Shown here in pieces: positions 55,861 through 64,000 of a stretch of 64,000 nucleotides of DNA; position 1 is the stretch's first letter, and every line of letters begins with the position of its first letter. Both the position numbers and the translations under genes were made by a program. Under the pieces are notes generated by a model that did not search any database, was not told the origin of the DNA, and saw nothing but the letters and a program-made list of their open reading frames with translations. The DNA is from Pelobates cultripes. Lineage: Eukaryota > Chordata > Amphibia > Anura > Pelobatidae. The stretch lies in NCBI GenBank assembly GCA_933207985.1, contig OW240914.1:286395117-286459116 (forward strand), in the 5' to 3' direction.

Positions 55861-56410
55861 TGCCTGCTGGCAGCACTATCAATCAGCAATCAAATAGTCA
55901 AAGGGACACCCCATTGCAAAATGGCAGGTGGGACTGTGATCGTCCTCCGACTGAGGACCTCTGCAAGGCAGCTTCCTTGCTGCCACCAGGGAACTTTGGA
56001 GCACTTTAGACCCAGTCACCGAAGCTTGACTGGGGTCTCTGACGACCACTTCCACTGGACCAGGGTGCAGCTCTCTCCCTCCAGGCAGGTATTGTTGCCT
56101 CTGCCTTTGCCTCTTCTGTTCCACGACCAGACAGGTATCGACACCTCTGCCTGCCCTGCCTCCAACTATTGCCTTTACAAAGGCACTTGTGACTCTCAGA
56201 CCTAGCTCTTTCTTAACTCATCCCAGGGATCAGGGACCAGTGCAGCTAGCTAGGAGGTCCAAAAACTGTGCTACTTAGATCTCTGAACAAATGGACTCCA
56301 ACTGAAAGCCCCCACCAAATCAGCTTCCTCGCTGCCACCAGGGAACTCTGGAGTGCTTGAGACCCAGAAGGGCAGAACTTATATGGTCCCAGTGATGGGG
56401 TTGAGGACCC
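55861..56410. repeat. Unclassified repeat with internal duplication
   Basis: The text GCTGCCACCAGGGAACTTTG (55979-55998) recurs as GCTGCCACCAGGGAACTCTG (56331-56350), with similar following sequence (GAGCACTTTAGACCCAG and GAGTGCTTGAGACCCAG). This suggests two units about 350 bp apart. GGGACACCCCATTG near 55901 could be a MITE end. ORFs at 55879-56205 have no domains. Confidence 0.45.
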
Positions 56411-57470
56411 TGCTCGATGAGCTTACATGCTAGAGACATAAAGGAAGTCAGCAATCTCCCTTACAGTAGTGAAGTGAAGGTAGTGAAGGCTTGTCCATAG
56501 TAGTGTTTGAGGTTGTGTGCAACCAGTTTTCATGTGGGGGAAACAAAATATTAGCAGTATTTTAGAAACACTTGGATTATTTTTTGGGGGGAGGGCGGTA
56601 AGGCAAAACAAAATGGGAACATTCTGTAATATATTTCAGTTTTGTAGGGCACCTCCTCTTTAACTGGTAGCTGTTTGGAGAATCTTTCTTGAGAGCAACT
56701 AGACATGTCAAAAAATGGGGCATTTTTCAAATCTGCCGTTTCAGTAGGTTTAGCACGTCTAGAGTCCTTTAAGAAGGAATTTCTGGAATTTCCATTGAAT
56801 TGCCATTTGGGCAGCGGAGTCACCTGCCTACGATTGGAGGCATAATATTGGCATCTATATACAGGGGTCTCTTTATACAAGGGCCATCACCAAGGGGTGG
56901 AGTGATGAGAAAGAAGCATCACTAAGGGGTGGCATGATGGAGAAAGAAGCATGAAGCCATAATCTTGGAAGTAGCAAAGGGAGAGCACAGCATCAGTAGC
57001 CCCTGGCCCCTGCCAGATGTAAGTATATCATATTATAATTTTCTCCCCCCAATAGCCCCAGTGACTGCTTGAAAGCTGATTAAGTAAGGAAATATACTCA
57101 AATATATAAATATAAAGCCAAGGAAGTCCAGGGGTGACAAGAGGTGGGAGGGGTAAATTTCTGAGTAGATCACTGTGCTGCCTGTTACTAATAGGTTTAA
57201 TAACTTCTACTGCACATACTCACAATCTTTTTTAAAGTGCTCAGTAATTCTACAGGGGAGACTCATACTGTGGCTGGTTGAAAAGTGTGACACTGCAGGA
57301 CTGGGGATGTGACTCGGAGCACTGATCTGATTCTGAGTTCAGCCTGTTTTAATCTGTAATGATTGGTGATTCTGTTAACCATGACAGCTACCTTTTGGCT
57401 TCATATTACTACTGTAGATACATTTTATTGACAACTGTAAAGGTAATGAGAAGTCTAGCCGTATCCTAAA
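56411..57470. other. No gene recognised
   Basis: Includes a short duplication (CACCAAGGGGTGG-ATGATG-GAAAGAAGCAT, about 56887-56950). Minus-strand ORF 56551-56880 lacks a recognisable domain. Confidence 0.4.
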
Positions 57471-57786
57471 CATAGAAACATAGACTGTAAAGGCAGATAA
57501 GAACCATTCAGCCCATCTAGTCTGCCCATCCTAGTGCCTTAATCCTGTGTACACTGTGTCCTGGGAGCTAATAGTGAGTCAGGAGTATCTGACATGGTTG
57601 GAATCCATCTGTATCTCGATCAGAATCTTTAACTATGTGCACACTGTGTGCTGAGAGCTAATTGTGAGTCAGGAGTAGCTAAGAGGGTTAAAGTCTATCA
57701 GTATCTTGCTGCTTTAAACAAGTGCACACTGTGTGTCTAGAGGTAATGAAATAGCTGACATGTTTCATAACAGCAGCGGTATTTAA
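57471..57786. repeat. LINE-derived tail with about three tandem units
   Basis: ACATAGAAACATAGACTGTA and AGATAAGAACCATTCAGCCC are a common vertebrate LINE-tail signature. Then units of roughly 90 bp, each with GTGCACACTGTGTG-TGAGAGCTAATTGTGAGTCAGGAGTA-type text, repeat at about 57545, 57635 and 57720. The segment is cut at a TTAA by the next element and resumes at 59933. Confidence 0.6.
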
Positions 57787-58117
57787 CCCCTTAAGGACCG
57801 AGGACGGTTCAGGACCGTCATCTGCATTTTTGCGTTGCCGACCGGTGATGGTCCTGAACCATCCTAACAGTCTTATGTACTTACCCGATCGCCGTCGTTC
57901 CCCCGGCAACGATCGGCGGTGCTTCCGTTGTTCCCCCAGGCAGTCTCTCATGGTGGATTAGGATCCCTGGGGCCATGTGATCGCTTAACAGAGCGATCAC
58001 ATGGTCACAATAGGTGTCCATGTGTCTGCCTGCAGGGGGACTGCCTGTGCTAGTGTACATAAATAAAAAAATAACTGTTAATGTTAATAAAAAAAATAAT
58101 AATTATATATTTGTATG

Positions 58118-58169
<52 letters not shown>

Positions 58170-59932
58170 TGATATATAGACATATATTATAACTATATAA
58201 TATATGTTTATATATCATATATATATATAATGTCGTACAGTGTATTTTTATATTAATATGTACATATATTAATATAAAAATACACTTATAATTAAATTAC
58301 ACACTTGTGTATATATATATATATAATATATATATAATAACTATATATATTGTGTATATATATTATAAAATACAAATAATAAGTAATTTAAATTAAATAA
58401 AAATGTTTAAAAATAATAATAATTAAACAAAATATATATCTATATGAAATTTTATTCTAACTGTATTTTGATATTAATATATATATATATATATATATAT
58501 TTATATCAAAATACACTTAGAATGAAATTGTATATATATCTATGTATATATAAATAAATAAAAATAATACGAAATATACATATGTCCATATACAAAATTA
58601 CATAATTATATAAATATACACGTAGACTTCAAATATATAAATATGCATATATATTTAAATTCTACGTGCGTATTTATGTAATATTTTTACATAATTAAGT
58701 AATTTTATTGATTGCAATTTGAGGGACCTGCCTGCCAACCCAGGCCGAAAGTCCAGAGAATTTAATTTGCTAGCACTGTATTTCACCCTGTAACGTTCTA
58801 TGATACCCTAAAACTTGTACATGGGGAGTACTGTTTTACTTGGGAGACTTCGCTGAACACAAATATTAGTGATTCAAAAGAGTAAAACATATCACAGCTA
58901 AGATATTGTCAGTGAAAGTGACTTTCTTTGCATTTTTCACACACAAACAGCACTTTTACTGATGATATAATTGTTGTGATACGTTTTCTTGTTTTGAAAC
59001 ACTAATATTTGTGTTCAGCAAAGTCTCCCAAGTATAACAGTACCCCCCATGTACAGGTTTTATAGCGTTTTTACAGTGTCAAATATATCGATCAAATATT
59101 TTTACATTGAAAATAGCCAGGTTGGTTACGTTGCCTTTGAGAGCGTATGGTAGCCCAGGAATGAGAATTACCCCCATGATGGCATACCATTTGCAAAAGA
59201 AGACAACCAAAGGTATTGCAAATGGGGCATGTCCAGTCTTTTTTAGTAACCACTTAGTCACAAACACTGGCCAAAATTAGCGTTGAATTTAGTTTTTTAC
59301 TTTTTTCACACACAAACAAATATGAACGCTAACTTTGGCCAGTGTTTGCGACTAAGTGGCTACTAAAAAAGTCTGGACATACCCCATATTGAATACCCTG
59401 GGTTGTCTACTTTAAAAAAAATATGTACATGTGGGGTGTGATTCAGAGATTTATGACAGACAATAGTGTTACAATGTCACTATTGATACATTTTAAAAAT
59501 GTATGTTTTGAAACGCAATATCATACTTGTACTTATAGCCCTAAAACATGCAAAAAATAGCAAAAAAGCAAGTAAACACTGGGTATTTTTAAACTCAGGA
59601 CAAAATCTTGAATCTATTTAGCAGTTTTTTTCATTCGCTTTTGTAGATAAGTAAAAGATTTTTCAAGTAAAAGTAAAAAAACATGTATTTTTTTTAAATT
59701 GTTCATCATATTTTTTCATTTTTTTTTTTAAATTAATTACACGAGATTATATAAATAATGGTATGTAAAGAAAGCCCTTTTTGTCCTGAAAAAAACAATA
59801 TATAATTTGTATGGGAACAGTAAATGAGAGAGCAGAAAATTACAGCTAAACACAAACACCACAAAAGTGTAAAAAGATGCCTGGTCGCAAATGTACAACA
59901 TCGCAAAAACAGTCCAGTCCTTAAGGGGTTAA
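57783..59932. mobile_element. 2.1-kb TTAA-family element, modular and palindromic
   Basis: Core 57787-59928 with TTAA at 57783-57786 and 59929-59932. Ends are CCCCTTAAGGACCGAGGACG and CAGTCCTTAAGGGG. The first 240 bp match the 344-bp member at 60959. Internally it has (TA)n tracts (58120-58510), a module at 58765-58890 whose inverted copy lies at 58993-59060, and a second inverted pair (59190-59275 and 59315-59395). No supported ORF. Confidence 0.85.
58100..58510. repeat. (TA)n-rich tracts
   Basis: Alternating TA and TATATAATA tracts inside the 2.1-kb TTAA element. No gene. Confidence 0.9.
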
Positions 59933-60126
59933 TAGAAACATAAAGTTATCATAGCAGTTGAGATTTTGTAAGAGAGAGCTAAGAGAGGGCTAGAAACAGA
60001 GATAAAGAGAGAGAGAATTAAAGCATTTTACAGAGACATGTACTGTGTGGGAATCTCTGTATTGCAGCTCTGCACAGTTTTTGGACCTCCTAGCTAGCTC
60101 CATCGCTGTAATTCTGGCTGTGTGAG

Positions 60127-60680
60127 ATATTATTATTATTGCCATTTACAATAGCGCTTTACAATATTATGAGAGGGGGATTTAACTATAAATAGGACAA
60201 TTACAAGAAAACTTACAGGAACGATGGGGTGAAGAGGACTCTGCTCAAACGAGCTTACAGTCTATAGGAGATGGGGTATAAAACACATTAGGACAGAAAA
60301 TAGCAATCAAATAAGGTGGGAGTGAAGCAGATCTGGAGGAGAGAGTAAAGTGCTGCCCTTAAAAAGAGAGCAAGTGACAGGTATGTGAGGTAGAGAATAC
60401 TCTGGGAGGCCATAAGCTTTCCTAAAGAGATGGGTTTTAAGGCACTTCTTAAACAATTGAAGACTAGGGGAGAATCTGATGGTGGTAGGCAGGCTATTCC
60501 ATTGGAAGGGAGCCGTACAAGAGAAGTCCTGCAAGCATGAGTTGGCCATACAGGTGCGAGCAGTGGACAGGAGGAGGTCACGGGCAGAACGAAGACCGAG
60601 GAGGGGCATACCTATGGATCTGTGAGGAGATATAAGAGGGGTTTGAATTGTTCAGTGCTTTATAGGTATGGGCTAGCACC
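60127..60680 (-). mobile_element. L2-like LINE 3' fragment
   Basis: Starts with (TTA)n at 60127-60142. Minus-strand frames 60307-60609 and 60288-60581 carry a RT C-terminus (GLRSARDLLLSTARTCMANS, APFQWNSLPTTIRFSPSLQL, FKKCLKTHLFRKAYG). This is the same C-terminal layout as 51230-51433 (LWNSLP...FKKSLKNHFFKKAYQ). The fragment is 5'-truncated and includes the 3' UTR shared with 43645-43835. Confidence 0.75.
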
Positions 60681-60954
60681 ATGATAATTATATTATAGTT
60701 ATGAATATCTCCTTATTGTGACCAGCTATGCATTTTACCTGTTGCATGGGTATCTCTGTAGTCTACCCACCTCTGTATATTGTATACTATTGTACTCAGC
60801 TCTGTGCATATTGCAGATATCATTATGTTGTGTCCAGCTTGTTTTATTGTAGAAGCACTTCTGTATTATGTTCAGCTCTGTATATCGTATTAATATCTCT
60901 GTAATGTATAGGGAGGAGTAAAATTCTGGTGAAGGAGTCTGGTGCACCCCCATC

Positions 60955-61306
60955 TTAACCCCTTAAGGACCGAGGACGGTTCAGGACCGTCATCAGCATT
61001 TTTACATTGTCGACCGCTGACGGTTCTGAACCGTCCTAACGGTCTTAGTTACTTACCCGATCGCCGTCGTTCCCCCGGCGGCGGCGGCGTTGCTCCCGGT
61101 GTGGGGAGACTGCCTTCAGCCCAGACAGTCTCCCCACACCGGATTAGGACCCCTGTGGCCATGTGATCGCTCAACAGAGGGATCACATGGTCACAATAGG
61201 TGTCCATGTGTCTGCCTGCAGGGGGACAGTCTGTGCTGACAAAAGATGTAAAAAGATGCCTGGTCGCAAATGTACAACATCGCAAAAACCGTCCTTAAGG
61301 GGTTAA
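60955..61306. mobile_element. 344-bp TTAA-family MITE
   Basis: Core 60959-61302 with TTAA at 60955-60958 and 61303-61306. It shares both ends and subterminal text with the 2.1-kb member at 57787-59928 (GGACCGAGGACGGTTCAGGA at the left; CGCAAATGTACAACATCGCA at the right), so it looks like an internal-deletion derivative. It holds hairpins at about 61099-61142 (GGTGTGGGGAGACTG and complement) and 61158-61190 (CATGTGATCGCT and complement). Confidence 0.9.
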
Positions 61307-61690
61307 ATCGTCACCATTCACCACTGAAAATATTTTTAATGGGGCAGCCAGCTGCCACATGGTTAATCCTTGAGCTGTCAAGGTTTTTGTTTTTTAAACT
61401 ATTTAACAGCTGTCAGTGCTGTCAGCAGGCAAATAGTACTTCAAATTATTGCTCACTTGCAAAAAGCAAGTGAACGATAATTTGCAAATATGCTTTTTTT
61501 AAATAGGTGCTTTGTAAATATTTAGAATTCTATACTTTGCATAGGGTTTGGATGGGAAAACATTTTTTAATTGGGACATTGAATGCACTCATTGGTCGGG
61601 CTGACCAAATTACGGCTGGAATGTGCTTTAGTATTTATGAGAATTGCCATTCTGGTCTGAATTTGACCATTTTCGTCTGATTTTGTTCGA
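61307..61690. other. No gene recognised
   Basis: AT-rich DNA with no domain-bearing ORF. Confidence 0.45.
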
Positions 61691-61984
61691 ATGTTTAGTT
61701 GTGTTAGGGGCAAAAGAAGGCCGTACAAAGAGATAATGAGCATGCAAAGAGTAGCATAGTATAGGAAGAGAAAAAGTCGATTTGGTGTGTCCTGGAAGCG
61801 ACGATGCGGTAGGCCTTAATATAAAAGGCGGTTAGTCCATGATCAGACTCTGAAACGTAGGGGCGACAGTACCTATAGGAGAGGCCATAGGCAGAGGTGG
61901 AATGCCTGGACTTTAAACCGAGACAATATGTAAGCGGCATTATTAGTAACACCTGGTACATGAATACAGATCAGAAAAAAATTG

Positions 61985-62500
61985 ATTACTAGCTGCCAAC
62001 CATGGTTAACCTCCTAAGCAACTTCATAGTAACTAGTGATGAAGAACGCCCTTTATTAATGATGTGGCATGTGGCTTGATTGTCAGAGAACTTGCGTACC
62101 GGACAACCTGACCAAGCCCGACCCCAGGCCACAGCAGCTGCTACAATTGGGTAATTTTCGAAAAGAGCAGAGGTAGTGGAAAAACCTTCAATGTTTAGGA
62201 CTTCAGCAGGCCATTCGCCCTATAGCCATTCGTTGCAGTAAATGGCTGTGAACCAGGCAGTGGCTGCTGCATCTGTCCATATTGTTGGTGAATTTTCCAA
62301 GATTTCCGGATGGAAATCTGTCTTTTCCCATTCCACAAGAGTAAAAACCTGTGCCACATGAGCAGGTCTGCTGTGGCCTGGTCATCCAGCGTGATATGGC
62401 TGTCATCGTTAGGAAGGTCGGGAAAAAGGCATAGTAACCTAGAAATAAAAACCTGGCCCTGAGAAATTATCCTCATAGCAAAATTCAACGACCCCAACAA
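61985..62500 (-). pseudogene. DIRS/Ngaro-type RT connection and RNase H
   Basis: Frame 62500-62195 reads MLGSLNFAMRIISQGQVFIS and ATADLLMWHRFLLLWNGK, the LxGSLNFA thumb/connection motif of these elements. Further left, minus-strand text gives VRKFSDNQATCHIINKGRSS near 62100-62040, which carries the Asp-Asn of the RNase H core. Frameshifts separate the two. No intact ORF. Confidence 0.75.
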
Positions 62501-62654
62501 AGATTGTAATTCCTTCCGACAGCATGACCTGGTTTGTATATATAGATCAATGCATGGGGGAATGAGATCTATTTTACCTCTGGGCAGACTGGCCTGCGTG
62601 GTAAGAGAATCGTATACTCAAAAAAGTAATAAAGGTATCTGGACCCTCCATCTT

Positions 62655-63087
62655 TTAGGGTAACACTGGTACTCCCAATAATTGGAAAAGATCAAAACCT
62701 TCTTTAAGGCTATGTGGGGGAAAGGTGTTATCTTCAATTATAAGGAAATCATCATCTATTAATATTAAGGAGCAACCAGCACAATGTCTCTGCAAAAATA
62801 TCAAACATTTTCGGGCTACTTTTAGAACCAAAGGTAAGTCGGGAGAAGAAATAATATAGGCCCTTCCATTTAATACCATGCAGATGCCAGAGTGTAGGGT
62901 GTATCGGTACTAGCTTGAAGGCATTAACAATATCCATTTTACTAACCCAAGCACCTACACCAGCTTTAATGATAGCTGTGATGGCGTTGTCAATTATGGA
63001 ATATTGCAGCGAAAATTCCTTGGATGTAATCAGGGAATTCAAACTAGGAATTTCAGTCGAATGAGGGGCGGATAGGTCGATAATCAA
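62655..63087 (-). pseudogene. DIRS/Ngaro-type reverse transcriptase
   Basis: Frame 63087-62752 carries IIDLSAPHSTEIPSLNSLIT, VGAWVSKMDIVNAFKLVPIH with the motif A Asp and LTFGSKSSPKMFDIFAETLC (motif B). Frame 62879-62655 carries LILIDDDFLIIEDN, motif C with IDDD in place of the usual Y-x-DD. The two frames overlap with a shift. The role would be cDNA synthesis. Confidence 0.8.
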
Positions 63088-63299
63088 CTTCTATTTCATG
63101 GAGCTTTTTCCAGTGACAATACCAATAGGGTTTGTCCTCCATGACGTGAAAGGTGGAGCTGTAAAAGAACCTAAACGAAAATTTTCAGTGACCTCCTGTT
63201 GTACGAGAGTATCAACCAAGCAATTTATTATACTCTAAGGTACCTGATAGCATATGTATAAAGCCTGCTCGAAAACCCTCAGAAAAACTAGGAAATCAA

Positions 63300-63731
63300 T
63301 CAAACATTAACAGAGGTTAAGTACAGTTTGGGAAACATTTTATTGGGGCACATAGTTTTAGCATGTGCACGGAAACACTTGGAACAAACGTGGAAGAGCC
63401 TGCATGCGCTAAAACTGCAGGTACCTGTATTCAAATTATTACAGACCTGGGACTTCCCCAGAAAGAGTATAGGGTGACCCAATTTATCCTTAATGATATT
63501 GTCAGGCTGCGATGAAGGAGAGGGAACAACAAGGCCAGAGAAACCCTCGGAGTTCAGCTTTCCTTGTGGCTGCAGGGAACAGAATTTGTCGCCTCCTGAG
63601 TTCTGCAGCGATGCGAGGAATAGTCCAGGATCTGATGGAGGTAGGGCTAGCCATATCTCCTCTGCATGAAGGAGTACCAGACCTAGCTGGAGTGCTGGGC
63701 AGGAATAATTCTTCACCATTATTTGAGACAT
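63300..63731 (-). pseudogene. DIRS/Ngaro-type ORF1 with zinc-knuckle-like Cys/His cluster
   Basis: A 143-residue open frame. The C-terminal part reads VCNNLNTGTCSFSACRLFHV then CSKCFRAHAKTMCPNK, a spaced Cys/His cluster as in the gag-like ORF1 of these elements, which binds nucleic acid. The N-terminal half is Pro/Ser/Leu-rich (VVPSPSSQPDNI) without a domain. It ends upstream of the RT by about 210 bp. The true start may lie further right. The frame itself is open, but the rest of the element is broken. Confidence 0.6.
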
Positions 63732-64000
63732 ACTAGATAATATGAAGCGATTATTAGTGTATATAGGACCAATGTGAACTGGCTTACTAGCTAGTGCCGG
63801 AGTGGCAAAACAATTAAGCTAGATGGGTGATAGGTGAGGCCCTGCTAGATGCCAAGCGTCTTGAGAGGCTCTATCTTTGCATTGGCGCGAGGGGATAACG
63901 TGGCCACTGAATGCTGTGGCAGGGTGTCGGCCTCTCAGTGACTTTTAATCATAAGATAGAATGGGAGTGACAGGAGAGGCCTTCTCTATGCCACACTGCG
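63732..64000. other. Probable 5' region of the third DIRS/Ngaro-type element
   Basis: Mixed sequence with no ORF. GAGAGGCC recurs near 63975 and 61877 (GGAGAGGCC), a possible trace of shared terminal sequence, but this is too short to be proof. Confidence 0.3.

Larger units (their letters stand above)
61690..64000 (-). mobile_element. Third DIRS/Ngaro-type retroelement, runs off the end
   Basis: Minus-strand order from the right: a zinc-knuckle ORF1 (63731 to 63300), RT (63087 to 62655) and RNase H (62500 to about 61985). The RT and RNase H text is of the tyrosine-recombinase retroelement type. No recombinase is seen downstream before 61690, so the 3' part is lost or deleted. The right end is outside the window. 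Confidence 0.75.

Noticed and set aside
57688..57951. 87-residue ORF at the start of the 2.1-kb TTAA element
   Set aside because: It spans the boundary between a LINE tail and the MITE end, so it cannot be an ancestral gene.
1..64000. Host genes, tRNAs or rRNAs
   Set aside because: Read on both strands, I found no exon-like conserved domains outside mobile elements and no tRNA or rRNA signature. Short exons of a large gene cannot be excluded by eye.

Overview
The window reads as a stretch of vertebrate, most likely anuran amphibian, intergenic or deep-intronic DNA. I infer this from the repeat mix: three tyrosine-recombinase (DIRS/Ngaro-order) retroelements, a Penelope-like element with a GIY-YIG domain, an R4/Dong-type LINE, CR1/L2-like LINEs, L1-type insertions, three Tc1/mariner elements, and many TTAA-flanked and hAT-type MITEs joined by (TA)n and (CA)n tracts. 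I found no host protein-coding gene, tRNA, rRNA, CRISPR array or bacterial-type operon. The only long intact reading frame is a Tc1/mariner transposase at 53363-54379.

Layout. 0-10.5 kb: a 72-bp TTAA MITE, a decayed DIRS-type element (about 2.4-5.9 kb), a decayed R4/Dong-type LINE with restriction-like endonuclease (6.05-9.2 kb), and a 1.2-kb TG...CA solo-LTR candidate. 10.5-13.4 kb: a fold-back MITE, (TA)n tracts and a truncated copy of a modular TTAA family. 13.4-20.6 kb: a three-level nest, in which a 591-bp LTR-like insert sits in a Ngaro-type retroelement (RT, RNase H, tyrosine recombinase, SGNH hydrolase), which itself splits a Tc1 transposon. 20.6-29.3 kb: LTR and Penelope pieces, a Penelope-like element on the minus strand, a 1-kb TTAA element, a 326-bp Tigger-like MITE and otherwise AT-rich DNA. 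29.3-33 kb: a broken Tc1 element followed directly by a CR1/L2-like LINE (minus). 34-44 kb: TTAA MITEs, a 5'-truncated L1 ORF1 insertion with target-site duplication, a direct-repeat pair, a possible BED-finger remnant and a hAT-type fold-back MITE with a perfect 8-bp duplication. 45.4-53 kb: a (CA)-rich minisatellite inside a palindromic GC-rich element, then one minus-strand LINE broken up by at least four later insertions. 53.1-54.7 kb: the complete Tc1/mariner element with an intact DD37E transposase. 55-64 kb: LINE tails, two more members of the CCCCTTAAGG TTAA family (2142 and 344 bp), and a third DIRS/Ngaro-type element (minus) that runs off the window end.

The coding pieces do not form a pathway. 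They are separate mobile-element genes at different stages of decay, and their interruptions give a relative order of insertion. I do not see a convincing undescribed biological system. The most useful leads are the intact DD37E transposase, the nested structure, the SGNH-hydrolase-bearing retroelement, the modular palindromic TTAA family and two poly(A)-tailed insertions without an ORF2. Family names rest on motif recognition without any database search.
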